This document shows positions 35,041 through 43,023 of a DNA stretch of 43,023 nt, one piece after another. A model generated the notes under the pieces. That model worked only from the letters and a program-made list of their open reading frames with translations, did no database searches and had not been told where the DNA came from. Source of the DNA: an uncultured Erysipelotrichaceae bacterium (GTDB lineage: Bacteria; Bacillota_I; Bacilli_A; RFN20; CAG-826); assembly GCA_902802905.1 (NCBI GenBank), contig CADCNT010000015.1:1-43023 (forward strand), written 5' to 3'. The position numbers were made by a program, and so were the translations under genes. The first letter of the stretch is position 1. Every line of letters begins with the position of its first letter.

Positions 35041-38000
35041 ATGAAACGAGCAAGAAGTATTTTTGCACAAAATTCATATAAACTCTTTGGCCTTTTCTGC
35101 GCGATTGCAGTTATTTTAGGAGCGGTCCCTGTCGCGTTAACTGCGTATTTGTTTGGTTTTGCCCAAAACAAAGTGATGCCAAAATTCTTAAATTATCATA
35201 TTGATGACACCTTATCATTAGATAAAGTCTCTGAGTCTTTAAAAGGCCATAGTGTGCGTTGGGTTTCTAATCTTGACTTCACTGTTAAAACATATGCGAA
35301 GAAAGATGGATTCTATGTTGAAAGTAATGATGTGATTTCCTATTCAAAAACTACAAGATTATTTACTTTTAATGCGGTTGGTGAAGGCTATATTTCGTTT
35401 ATAAATACCTTCGACCAATCCTTAACTGTTAAGCTTGATGTTTCATCAATTTTCTATAGTGAGACTCTTGGTAGATTATTAACTGAAAATCGTCAAGACA
35501 TCACTAGTGATGGGATTATCACTAAAGATGAACTATCAAGTATTTCTAAAGTAACCCTGTTACAGCAATATAGTAGTTATGACTTCTCAGATTTTAAATA
35601 TATGCAGAATGTCATAAAATTCTATGTTCCTAGTTTCTATGATGACGCATTATTAAGCGGCTCTAATATTGATAAAATCAATCAAGACGCTAGTTTCTAT
35701 GTTCCGGAAAACTTATATTACGAATATCAAGACTCTAGCTTTCTTAATTCATTCAAGCAAAAAGACAAACTCTTTGTTAACTTTAATCAACAAGAGGAAA
35801 GAAAATATTCGGTTATTATTCATCCAAACGGAGGTAGCACTCCTGAGTTTGACCAAGATTTATATTTTTCAACTACAACTGGTAAGTTAAGCGATGAAGA
35901 TTTATCTTTCATGAACTCGGTTGCAATTCGTGGTAAACACATTCTTTATTGGTATTACTACGAAAACGGGCAAGAAACACAGTTTGATTTAAATCGTGTT
36001 TTAGATGATGATATCCATATTTACGCTAAATGGGATATTAATAGATATCGCATTAGATATCACTTCAATTCATATGTCGATGTCGTTAATGACTACTATG
36101 ATATTGAATATGAATATGACAAGGAAGGTAAATATTTATCTACAGCTCAACTATTAGAGAGGGCCCCCAACGCTCACATTAAGGAAGAAGAACCTGAAGA
36201 AGATAAATTTATCTTCCTGGGCTGGGCTTATAGTCCAAACTCCAAAACAGTTGATGAAACCATCAACGATGACGCTACTGTGTTTGAATATACTGATGTC
36301 CATAATGATTTAATCGATTTATACGCTATTTGGGCATTTAAAAAAGTCCATATCACATATAAATATGGCGCGGATAAAGCTAGCTCAAAAGAAACCACCT
36401 TATATTACGGTCAATCTTTATCTGTTGGCTACGTTGGTGGTGATAAGATTGATGAATATTGGTATGGTCATACCTTTAAAGGCTGGGGACTTGATCAAGA
36501 AACAACCCCTCAATTTGCCTTTAACGACTCCCTTTCATTGCCAAGATTATCAACTGAATCTAACTATATCACCATTTATGGTGTTTACTTTGAACGTGTT
36601 TTATTCCAAGTGGATTATTATGATGCAGAAGACCACTTTGTGGTAACTGACACTAACCATGGAAATAAATACTATTCTGATGAAAAAGTGAATTTCTTAG
36701 ATGCGATTGATTACACCGATAGCAGCTTTATAGTAGACGGTAAACATTTTATCGGTTGGAAAGATGAAGGTAGTTCAGTTTATGTCTATCGTGATTTTGA
36801 AAATCTTGTTGGCTATTATACTTTACCTGACCTTTATCAAATCGTTTATATCGATAGAGACGATCAAGGTAACTACACCTTAGAAAAAGGCATTGATTTT
36901 GGTGGGACTGAATATAAACTTACTGCTCAATACATCGACAATAGATTTGACATCAAGTTTAACACTGAAAACGGAACAGCCTTCAATGAAATTCAAGAAG
37001 CAATTCCAGGTGGAAACTATGACGTTAGTGGCACAACTACAAAACATGGCTTTAGCAATCCTGACTATACTTATGTATCCGTTAATACCTTTGATGAACT
37101 TAGATACGACTTCAAAAATGAAGGAGTCACACCTGCTAGATCTAAAGCAATGTATGATCAAATAAAAAAGCAAAATGGCTATGATGATAACACCTTCCCA
37201 ACTGGAACCGGTATTTATGATCGTGCTTCTATCAGTTTTGAATCTGTGTTTACCCCTAACCATCACACAATTACACTTAATCCTAATGGTGGTTCCTCTA
37301 GCAAAGATGAAGTAGAAGTCACATATGAAGGTTCCTATGAATTCCCTAAACCAGAAAGATATGGATATACATTTGCTGGATGGTATAACGGGAATGAATT
37401 CTATGAAACTAGTGGAACTTGGCTTGTCGACAGCGATTTAACTTTAACCGCGCATTGGACACCTATTAGCTATAAGATTACTTATAATGCTAACGGTGGC
37501 AGTAATCCTAACACTAAGACAACATATACCATCGAAGATGAATATACATTCTTGGATGCTGCTTTTGCTGGTTATAGCTTTACTGGTTGGTATGACCAAA
37601 ATGGAGTAAAGATAACAAAGATTGTTAAAGGCACAACTGGTAATATCACATTAAACGCTAATTGGAATGCCAAAACTTATAAAGTTATTTATAAAAATGG
37701 TAATATTGAACTTAACTACACTCCAAATACAGCAACATTTAATGAGAAATTTACAGTTACAACTTCTCTTCCAGCTGCCCCTGAAAAGAAGAAATTTAAC
37801 CAATGGGTTGCTTATGAACCAAATGGCAGCAAACTTGATTTAACTGTCGGCTCTGGCGGTAGCTTTACATATAGATATCCATACAATCTTACTTTAAAGA
37901 TCGAATGGGTTGATGACGGCTGTGTTACTGGTGACACTTTGCTAACTATGGAGGACCACAGTCAAAAGGCCGTTAAAGATATTGAACGTGGTGATATGGT

Positions 38001-38631
38001 ACAAACATTGAACCATGAAACTGGATTGATTGATTATAAACCTGTGTTCTTAATTGAAAAAGTTGAGAATACAGTATATCCACAATTCACTGTTAACTTA
38101 GCTAACGGTAATAGTGTGAAGTTCTTAAGCCATCACGATATCTTTATTACTGACACACTTACTTATCAAGAGATTGATTCTGATAACTATTTAGACTTTG
38201 TTGGTAGATATACATTAACTAATGTTAATGATGAACTTGTTAGATCAAGAATCGTTAGTGTATTTAAAGAAGAAGTGGTCACTGATGCATACACCATCTG
38301 TGTAGCGGAGACATTTAATGTCTTCACTAACGGAGTGGTTACACTAACTCCAAATGAATTATGGAGACCATTATTCTCAATTGATGAAAATTATCAATAT
38401 AACAAGGCTGAGTTAGAAAACGATATTGCTACATATGGTTTATTCACCTATGAAGAATTAAGAGCGATTGTTGTTAATTATCTTGGTGAAGATGTTTTTG
38501 ATGAGGAAATTCTCCAATACATGTTCTATTCCACAAACGCCAAATACTTCAAGATTGGTATGGGCAAAGGTATTTATACCTTCGAGGATTTAATGAACTA
38601 CATGGTGAATGATACCTCTAACTACATGTAA
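35041..38631 (+). CDS. Large membrane-anchored InlB-repeat protein with C-terminal Hint domain
   Basis: A 1196-residue protein; ATG 35041 has GAGGAGGGC upstream, and an earlier in-frame start inside the previous gene would add 31 implausible residues. One membrane helix at about 12-38 follows a basic N-terminus, so the rest is probably outside. From about 250 to 950 there are at least six Listeria-Bacteroides (InlB B-type, Flg_new) repeats with a G-W core: Trp395, Trp482, Trp573, Trp781, Trp850 and Trp922. At 961 a Hint (hedgehog/intein) domain starts with Cys961 in GCVTGDTLL, has the His pair 1031-1032 (LSHHDIF) and ends near VFTNGV (about 1100). The usual Asn plus Cys/Ser/Thr of splicing inteins is absent, so cleavage rather than splicing is expected. 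A helical tail of about 95 residues follows. Confidence 0.85.
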   Translation: MKRARSIFAQNSYKLFGLFCAIAVILGAVPVALTAYLFGFAQNKVMPKFLNYHIDDTLSLDKVSESLKGHSVRWVSNLDFTVKTYAKKDGFYVESNDVISYSKTTRLFTFNAVGEGYISFINTFDQSLTVKLDVSSIFYSETLGRLLTENRQDITSDGIITKDELSSISKVTLLQQYSSYDFSDFKYMQNVIKFYVPSFYDDALLSGSNIDKINQDASFYVPENLYYEYQDSSFLNSFKQKDKLFVNFNQQEERKYSVIIHPNGGSTPEFDQDLYFSTTTGKLSDEDLSFMNSVAIRGKHILYWYYYENGQETQFDLNRVLDDDIHIYAKWDINRYRIRYHFNSYVDVVNDYYDIEYEYDKEGKYLSTAQLLERAPNAHIKEEEPEEDKFIFLGWAYSPNSKTVDETINDDATVFEYTDVHNDLIDLYAIWAFKKVHITYKYGADKASSKETTLYYGQSLSVGYVGGDKIDEYWYGHTFKGWGLDQETTPQFAFNDSLSLPRLSTESNYITIYGVYFERVLFQVDYYDAEDHFVVTDTNHGNKYYSDEKVNFLDAIDYTDSSFIVDGKHFIGWKDEGSSVYVYRDFENLVGYYTLPDLYQIVYIDRDDQGNYTLEKGIDFGGTEYKLTAQYIDNRFDIKFNTENGTAFNEIQEAIPGGNYDVSGTTTKHGFSNPDYTYVSVNTFDELRYDFKNEGVTPARSKAMYDQIKKQNGYDDNTFPTGTGIYDRASISFESVFTPNHHTITLNPNGGSSSKDEVEVTYEGSYEFPKPERYGYTFAGWYNGNEFYETSGTWLVDSDLTLTAHWTPISYKITYNANGGSNPNTKTTYTIEDEYTFLDAAFAGYSFTGWYDQNGVKITKIVKGTTGNITLNANWNAKTYKVIYKNGNIELNYTPNTATFNEKFTVTTSLPAAPEKKKFNQWVAYEPNGSKLDLTVGSGGSFTYRYPYNLTLKIEWVDDGCVTGDTLLTMEDHSQKAVKDIERGDMVQTLNHETGLIDYKPVFLIEKVENTVYPQFTVNLANGNSVKFLSHHDIFITDTLTYQEIDSDNYLDFVGRYTLTNVNDELVRSRIVSVFKEEVVTDAYTICVAETFNVFTNGVVTLTPNELWRPLFSIDENYQYNKAELENDIATYGLFTYEELRAIVVNYLGEDVFDEEILQYMFYSTNAKYFKIGMGKGIYTFEDLMNYMVNDTSNYM

Positions 38632-38640
38632 GGAGTGTTT

Positions 38641-39639
38641 ATGGCAGTTAAGCTTATCAAAAAATACGATTATTATGCTTCTTTACTAAACAGCTCCTTT
38701 AGAGCGTACTATGAAAAGGCAATTGATGCCTTAGCAAAAGGCAATAACCATATCCGCGGAAGAGTGGAGGCTGGTGATGATTTTGAAGCGCAGTACAAAC
38801 TCCTTTATCTTGCCATTGATATGGATAATCCAGAAATCTTCTTCTATGACAAAGAAGTGCAAAGGGCCACGGATGGCAACGAACTCATTTTGGACTATAA
38901 GTATGTCTATGATGAAAAAGACATCAAAGAGATGGATCGTGAACTCAATGAAGAAGTTGACCGTATTGTCGCCATTATCAATAAAATCGATGACATCTAT
39001 GATAAGTTATATCGATTAAATCGATATCTCACCATTAGATGTCGTGAATATATGTCTTGGGATCATGTCGCTAGTAACGCTTATGGAGCCTTAATTTCTA
39101 AAAAGAGCAGATGTGAAGGTATTTGTAAAGCCGCCAAGATGATTTTAGACCGCCTTGGTATTAAAAATTTCATCGCTGTTGGAGACGCTACTAATAATGG
39201 CACCAAACAAGCGCATTCATGGAACATGGTTAAAGTAAACGATCAATGGTATCACTTTGATTTCATGTGGGATCTTGGTTTAGCTAGAGAAGGCAAATAT
39301 CCAATCCCGATTTATACGTTCCTTGATGATGCCACAATTTATATTGACCATCGCCCATCTTATAAGTATCCATGTGCTTGTGATACCTCACATTTATATT
39401 GGAATGTACACAATGTTCAAATCAAATCTGTCTTTGATTTAGGAAAAGTGGAAATTGTTCCATTCAAGAGCAATTATTTTGCTCTAGCAATGTTCCCTGA
39501 AGCTTTAACTCCTTATGAAGCAGACTATGAACTTGCTAAATGGGGTATGGATAATTTCAATCCTGGTGGAATTTGTAATTACTTTACCTCATCATATGTA
39601 GCACCATTAAAAATTGGAATTTTCTATTTCGAAAATTAG
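38641..39639 (+). CDS. Transglutaminase-like cysteine enzyme, cytoplasmic
   Basis: A 332-residue protein of the transglutaminase/cysteine peptidase fold. ATG 38641 has AGGAG six bases upstream; a GTG six bases earlier is less suitable. The triad is visible: Cys158 (SRCEGICKAAKMIL; Cys162 is an alternative), His192 (QAHSWNMVKV) and Asp207 (WYHFDFMWD). These domains hydrolyse or crosslink amide bonds. The N-terminal 130 residues are helical and charged. No signal peptide or membrane segment is present, so it acts in the cytosol unless exported by another route. It is the last tightly linked gene of the system, nine bases after the Hint protein, and may process or crosslink an operon partner. 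Confidence 0.83.
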   Translation: MAVKLIKKYDYYASLLNSSFRAYYEKAIDALAKGNNHIRGRVEAGDDFEAQYKLLYLAIDMDNPEIFFYDKEVQRATDGNELILDYKYVYDEKDIKEMDRELNEEVDRIVAIINKIDDIYDKLYRLNRYLTIRCREYMSWDHVASNAYGALISKKSRCEGICKAAKMILDRLGIKNFIAVGDATNNGTKQAHSWNMVKVNDQWYHFDFMWDLGLAREGKYPIPIYTFLDDATIYIDHRPSYKYPCACDTSHLYWNVHNVQIKSVFDLGKVEIVPFKSNYFALAMFPEALTPYEADYELAKWGMDNFNPGGICNYFTSSYVAPLKIGIFYFEN

Positions 39640-39649
39640 AGGCTATAAT
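39621..39649 (+). promoter_or_regulatory. Possible internal promoter before the YbhN-type gene
   Basis: TTTCTA (39621-39626), 17 bp and a perfect TATAAT (39644-39649) lie at the end of the transglutaminase gene, 14 bases before the next ATG. No ribosome-binding site is visible in the remaining leader, so this message would start nearly at the codon. No terminator separates the system operon from these genes, so readthrough is also possible. Confidence 0.5.
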
Positions 39650-39663
39650 ATAACGTCATATAT

Positions 39664-40785
39664 ATGGAAGAATTAACACGTAAAGATATCAAAAAACATA
39701 TAATAAGCAACATTATCTATCTTTTGATTGTGCTTGGCTTAACTGCTTTAGCCTTTTATTTAACAGTGGGCCATAATGTTCATAAGATATTTGATACTTT
39801 AAGTAATGCTAATCCGTGGTATATCGTAGCTATTGTGGCTATTGTTTTTGCCTGCATCTTAGCAAGAAGCATTGCTATATTTGCCTTAACGAGAATCTTT
39901 GATAAAAAATATTTCTTCCATCGAGCAATCGCAATTGATCAAATTGGTAGTTTGTATCGTATGGTGACTCCTGCGGGATTAGGCAGCCATGTAATGGAAA
40001 CCTATACCTATCATAAGCAAGGCATAAGAGTGTCTAATGCTTTAAGCATTTTAGCGATGTATTCAATTGTCTATCAGGTAGTTTTAATTATCTATGGCGT
40101 TATCACTATTTCTGTGAAAGCGGATTTAGCAAACCAAATTGGTTATCTCAACATTAATGGATTCTATATTCCTTTATGGGCTTTAATCGCGGTTGGTTTT
40201 GCTTTTAATGTTATTACTATCGGCTTTATTTTATTGCTCTCTTATTGGGAGCCATTTTATAAGTTTATTCGTGGACCAATCTATGGTCTTTGTAGCAAGC
40301 TCCATTTAGTGAAGGATTTAGAGGCTTCTAGGAACCGTTTAGATGAATCTAAGGTAAATTTCCGAAATAACCTCAAAACCCTCTTAAAACACGTGCCAAC
40401 CCTATTAGTGACCGCATTGATGTTCTTTGTCTATATCACTTTGTCATATTCGGTTCCATATTTAGTGGGTTTGTCTTTAAATAATGCCTCTCCGTATGCA
40501 AATTTCTGGGATAGTGTTTTGTTAAGTAATTTCCATCAAATGGTGACTTGTATTATTCCTATTCCTGGTAGTTCTGGCATTTCCGAATTGTTCTTCTATA
40601 GTTTGTTCTATCCTTCAAATGGACCTCAATTTTATAGTAGTGATGAGATTGCAAGAGCCTCCTTACTCTTATGGAGATCTTTAGTGTTTATCATCCCACT
40701 TATTATTAGCTGTATCTTTACCTTAATTTATAGACCAAGAAAGAGAGTTAGTGAAAATGATCATCAAGAAGATCAAAAAGCTTAA
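39664..40785 (+). CDS. YbhN/UPF0104-type membrane protein (lysylphosphatidylglycerol synthase TM region family)
   Basis: A 373-residue integral membrane protein with about eight helices and a basic loop around residues 195-240. The segments RSIAIFALTRIFDKKYFFHRAIAID, GSLYRMVTPAGLGSHVMETYTY and the late IPIPGSSGISELFFYSLFY are typical of the YbhN/UPF0104 family, whose domain also forms the flippase part of MprF. These proteins are thought to move or bind lipids. It overlaps recX by 29 nt at its 3' end. The exact substrate cannot be read from sequence. Confidence 0.82.
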   Translation: MEELTRKDIKKHIISNIIYLLIVLGLTALAFYLTVGHNVHKIFDTLSNANPWYIVAIVAIVFACILARSIAIFALTRIFDKKYFFHRAIAIDQIGSLYRMVTPAGLGSHVMETYTYHKQGIRVSNALSILAMYSIVYQVVLIIYGVITISVKADLANQIGYLNINGFYIPLWALIAVGFAFNVITIGFILLLSYWEPFYKFIRGPIYGLCSKLHLVKDLEASRNRLDESKVNFRNNLKTLLKHVPTLLVTALMFFVYITLSYSVPYLVGLSLNNASPYANFWDSVLLSNFHQMVTCIIPIPGSSGISELFFYSLFYPSNGPQFYSSDEIARASLLLWRSLVFIIPLIISCIFTLIYRPRKRVSENDHQEDQKA

Positions 40786-41518
40786 ATCTAAGGTGGTTAT
40801 CATTTTTGATAACTCTTCTAAAGTGGAAATCGATAATTCGGTTTACCCAAACTTTTATCTTTATGAAGGTAAAGATGTCTCCAAAAAAGAACTTAACGAG
40901 ATTAGAAGCTATGATAATGTCGCTAAACTACTTCAATACGCATTAAAGATTAGAAGCAAATCCCTCTATAGCGAATTTAAAATGAGAGAAAAGCTATATA
41001 CAAAAGGTGGAAACAAAAAAGAAGTCGATATGGTCATTAAAAGACTAAAACAGTACGACTTAATTGATGACACCGCTTTAGCGGAAGACTTACTGGAATA
41101 CTATAACTCCCTTAATTACGGTGAGAAAAAGATTAGAACTAAGTTATTAGAAAAAGGCGTATTTCAAGAAACTATTGATAAACTTAAATTCCCAACTTCT
41201 ATAGAACGCAAGAAAGCAAATAATATCTTTCCAAAACTAGAGAAGAAATATGAAAAATATAATAACTCACAAAAGAAGTTACATATCTATAACGCTTATC
41301 TCCAATTAGGGTTCTCGAGTGAGATTGCTGATGAGATGAAAAATAAGATTAAGGAAAGTACACAATTTATAGAGTTAACCAAGTTAAAAGCTGATTATCA
41401 AAAAGCTTACACGAGATTAAGTAGAAAATATCAAAAGAAAGAATTAAAACAAAAAATCATCCAAGCTTTATTAGGCAAAGGATATCGACTTAACGATATT
41501 CTTAAAGTGGTGAATTAG
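40757..41518 (+). CDS. recX: RecX regulatory protein
   Basis: A 253-residue RecX-family protein, which in other bacteria binds RecA filaments and modulates recombination. It is all-helical with the three-helix repeats of RecX (LKIRSKSLYSEFKMREKL, then IKRLKQYDLIDDTALAEDLLEYYNSLNYGEKKIRTKLLEKG) and extends to long Bacillota size. A GTG at 40751 is an alternative start; ATG 40757 is preferred. Its stop codon is overlapped by the AGGAGG ribosome-binding site of the next gene. Confidence 0.88.
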   Translation: MIIKKIKKLKSKVVIIFDNSSKVEIDNSVYPNFYLYEGKDVSKKELNEIRSYDNVAKLLQYALKIRSKSLYSEFKMREKLYTKGGNKKEVDMVIKRLKQYDLIDDTALAEDLLEYYNSLNYGEKKIRTKLLEKGVFQETIDKLKFPTSIERKKANNIFPKLEKKYEKYNNSQKKLHIYNAYLQLGFSSEIADEMKNKIKESTQFIELTKLKADYQKAYTRLSRKYQKKELKQKIIQALLGKGYRLNDILKVVN

Positions 41519-41529
41519 GAGGAAAATTT

Positions 41530-42462
41530 ATGGTGTTAATTAAAGAATTACTTGAAGGCGATAGAACCTTAATTCAGGCTCTTGTTGGTTCATGCTCTAA
41601 CGGCACGAATAAATCAGGTAGCCCATATCTTAATGTGGAATTAAGAGATTCTTCAGGAAGTATCTCCGCAAAGAAATGGGAAGTTGATGGCAGTGATAAA
41701 GAAATCTTTGTTGCTGGTAATATTGTTGAAGTTATGGTGGAAGTTATTAAATATAACGATTCCTTACAAGCCAAAATCTTATCTGCAAAATTATTAGACG
41801 CGGACAGTATTGACACTACAAGATTTATCAAAGCTCCTCCTATTCCTAAAGAAGAATTAGTGGCGAGATTTAATAAATTAGTGGGCTCTATTAAAGATGC
41901 TGATTGCAAAGCAATATTAGATTATTTTATTAAAAAGTTTGGTGAAAAAATATTCGTTTCTCCAGCTGCTGCTTCGGTCCATCATGAGTTCGCTTCTGGT
42001 TTACTCATGCATAGTGTTTCTTTAGCGGAACACGCTGATTACTTTGCTAAATATTATCCTAACATCAATCGTGACTTATTAGTCACAGGTGCAATTCTTC
42101 ATGACTTTGGTAAGATGATTGAATTAGTGGGACCCGCAGTTTATCACTATTCTTTGGAAGGCAAATTATTAGGTCACATTTCCATTATGTGTGCAGAACT
42201 TAGAAACGCCGCTAAAGAATTAAAGATTGAAGGCGAAACCCCAATCTTACTTGAACATATGGTGCTTTCTCATCACGGACAACTTGAATTCGGTTCTCCA
42301 GTGATGCCGCTAACAAAAGAAGCTTTGCTTCTATCGATGATTGATAATCTTGACAGCAAGATGTTGGTGGTGGATAAAGCCCTAGAAGATGTCGCCCCAG
42401 GAGAGTGGAGCCAAAAGGTATTCGCTCTTGATGGCAGATCCTTCTATAAAGCAAAGAAGTAA
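41530..42462 (+). CDS. yhaM: 3'-5' exoribonuclease YhaM
   Basis: A 310-residue exoribonuclease acting on RNA and single-stranded DNA 3' ends. Residues about 12-95 form an OB fold (LNVELRDSSGSISAKKW) and residues about 150-300 an HD phosphohydrolase domain: His161 in GLLMHS, His191-Asp192 (GAILHDFGKMIEL) and HHGQLEFGSPVMP. The layout and length match YhaM/Cbf1 of Bacillota. AGGAGG begins eleven bases before the ATG and overlaps the recX stop, so the two are coupled. Confidence 0.93.
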   Translation: MVLIKELLEGDRTLIQALVGSCSNGTNKSGSPYLNVELRDSSGSISAKKWEVDGSDKEIFVAGNIVEVMVEVIKYNDSLQAKILSAKLLDADSIDTTRFIKAPPIPKEELVARFNKLVGSIKDADCKAILDYFIKKFGEKIFVSPAAASVHHEFASGLLMHSVSLAEHADYFAKYYPNINRDLLVTGAILHDFGKMIELVGPAVYHYSLEGKLLGHISIMCAELRNAAKELKIEGETPILLEHMVLSHHGQLEFGSPVMPLTKEALLLSMIDNLDSKMLVVDKALEDVAPGEWSQKVFALDGRSFYKAKK

Positions 42463-42465
42463 CGA

Positions 42466-42495
42466 AAAAGCGAGCCGATTGAACGACTCGCTTTT
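42466..42495. terminator. Bidirectional terminator between yhaM and the HIT gene
   Basis: AAAAGCGAG (42466-42474) pairs perfectly with CTCGCTTTT (42487-42495), with two more C-G pairs inside across one mismatch. T runs are present on both strands. It sits between the convergent 3' ends and should end both transcripts. Confidence 0.88.
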
Positions 42496-42507
42496 AGTTT
42501 GCAACAA

Positions 42508-42918
42508 TTATAGTTCCTTTTTAATTTCTTTAGCTAAGGCTGGTAAATTAAGTCCTTCAGCGTTGTTTTTCATTTCTAAGATGAAGCCTTCAGAATCTCC
42601 ATATCTTGGGATGACATGAACATGGAAGTGAATGACGCTTTGACCTGCTGCTGGATAGCAGTTAGTGAGGATATTTACGCCTCTAGCGCCTAGAAGTTTA
42701 ACTTCGACTTGTCCTAATCTTTGAGCGACATCCATAACTTTATGCATTTCCTCTTGAGGAATAGTTAAGAAGTTATCGTAATGTTTTTTAGAAATTACTA
42801 AGGCATGTCCTTTAGTGGCTTGTGAGATGTCTAAAAAGGCTAAGACATCATCATCTTCATATAACTTATGGCAAGGAATCTCCCCATCAACTATTTTACA
42901 AAATACATCTTTTTCCAT
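42508..42918 (-). CDS. HIT-family nucleotide hydrolase (HinT-like)
   Basis: A 136-residue histidine-triad protein expected to hydrolyse AMP-linked or dinucleoside substrates. The triad motif His97-Phe-His99-Val-His101 (HFHVHVIPR) is complete and the N-terminus FCKIVDGEIPCHKLYEDDDVLAFLDI is typical. On the minus strand TATAAT (42938-42933) lies 14 bases before the ATG, with AAGG between. In Bacilli this gene commonly lies near yhaM, as here. Confidence 0.94.
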   Translation of the reverse strand: MEKDVFCKIVDGEIPCHKLYEDDDVLAFLDISQATKGHALVISKKHYDNFLTIPQEEMHKVMDVAQRLGQVEVKLLGARGVNILTNCYPAAGQSVIHFHVHVIPRYGDSEGFILEMKNNAEGLNLPALAKEIKKEL

Positions 42919-42932
42919 AATATAGACCTTGT

Positions 42933-42938
42933 ATTATA
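42933..42938 (-). promoter_or_regulatory. -10 box of the HIT gene
   Basis: A perfect TATAAT on the minus strand, 14 bases upstream of the HIT ATG. No clear -35 box is present. The remaining 42939-43023 also has a plus-strand TATAAT (42971-42976) that may serve a gene beyond the window; no coding sequence or RNA gene can be supported there. Confidence 0.55.
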
Positions 42939-43023
42939 GAATTCGACCAAAGAATTGATTGATCTTCATCTATAATCCTTTCTTTGGGAACCGTGTGAGT
43001 TATTCATTTCACAGCAATGATAT

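Noticed and set aside
35041-38631. A splicing intein in the large protein
   Set aside because: The Hint block has Cys961 and the His pair, but no terminal His-Asn followed by Cys/Ser/Thr and no flanking extein homology. It sits near the C-terminus, as in cleaving Hint proteins.
1-43023. Mycoplasma genetic code (TGA = Trp)
   Set aside because: TGA ends the MNT and radical SAM genes at sensible positions and Trp is TGG throughout conserved motifs.
1-43023. CRISPR arrays, tRNA or rRNA genes, insertion sequences, prophage
   Set aside because: No regularly spaced repeats, no recognisable tRNA or rRNA segments, and no transposase, integrase or phage structural proteins were seen.
42939-43023. Small RNA or next gene at the right edge
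   Set aside because: A plus-strand TATAAT (42971-42976) is present, but too little sequence follows to identify a product or RNA fold.

Overview
Organism. The window is low-GC DNA with densely packed genes. Shine-Dalgarno sites of the AGGAGG type are frequent, many neighbours overlap as TAATG or ATGA, TGA is used as a stop, and tryptophan is TGG (standard bacterial code, not the Mycoplasma code). Lipoproteins with short Leu-rich signal peptides, an InlB-type repeat protein, YhaM, RecX and ATP-dependent PEP carboxykinase point to a Bacillota lineage, probably an uncultured gut-type Bacilli/Mollicutes-related group (RF39, Erysipelotrichales or Acholeplasma neighbourhood). That placement is inference; no rRNA or ribosomal protein gene is present.

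Region 1 (1-15197) is a beta-glucan utilisation operon. A promoter with two LacI-type operators precedes a lipoprotein solute-binding protein, two ABC permeases, two surface lipoproteins (one with duplicated binding modules, one with GLUG-like repeats), a 1035-residue intracellular glucan phosphorylase of the GH94/GH149/GH161 clan, two tandem GH16 laminarinase-like lipoproteins, an MsmX/UgpC-like ABC ATPase with unusual extensions, and three small membrane proteins. Proposed flow: GH16 enzymes cut beta-1,3-glucan outside, the ABC transporter imports oligosaccharides, and the phosphorylase releases glucose 1-phosphate. A third GH16 lipoprotein, with a different catalytic motif, lies on the minus strand at 16628-18079.

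Region 2 (15198-23124) holds single genes and pairs: an XRE-MNT nucleotidyltransferase antitoxin overlapping a HEPN (HepT-like) toxin fused to a GNAT acetyltransferase; a UDP-glucose dehydrogenase with an N-terminal XRE helix-turn-helix; a macro-domain/PARG-like hydrolase divergent from pckA; and an aspartate aminotransferase overlapping pckA. Both XRE-fused genes have a TATAAT box exactly 6 nt before ATG, so their mRNAs are probably leaderless, and both have a dyad in the promoter suited to self-repression.

Region 3 (23196-39639) is the most unusual part: nine closely packed genes after a terminator and an extended -10 promoter. In order they encode a ClpB-class AAA+ ATPase with a degenerate N-terminal AAA-like domain, a 190-residue unknown, a 618-residue unknown with a small zinc ribbon, a 604-residue coiled-coil protein with a hydrophobic N-terminus, an NrdG-like radical SAM protein, a zinc-ribbon GTPase resembling the DO-GTPase group of conflict systems, a 905-residue protein resembling GTPase-associated protein 1 (GAP1) with C-terminal membrane helices, a 1196-residue membrane-anchored InlB-repeat protein ending in a Hint domain, and a transglutaminase-like cysteine enzyme. 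I infer a membrane-associated NTP-driven conflict or surface-remodelling system; this combination is not one I recognise as described.

Region 4 (39640-43023) is ordinary housekeeping: a YbhN-type membrane protein, RecX, the exoribonuclease YhaM and a convergent HIT-family hydrolase, separated by a strong bidirectional terminator. No tRNA, rRNA, CRISPR array, insertion sequence or phage gene was seen.
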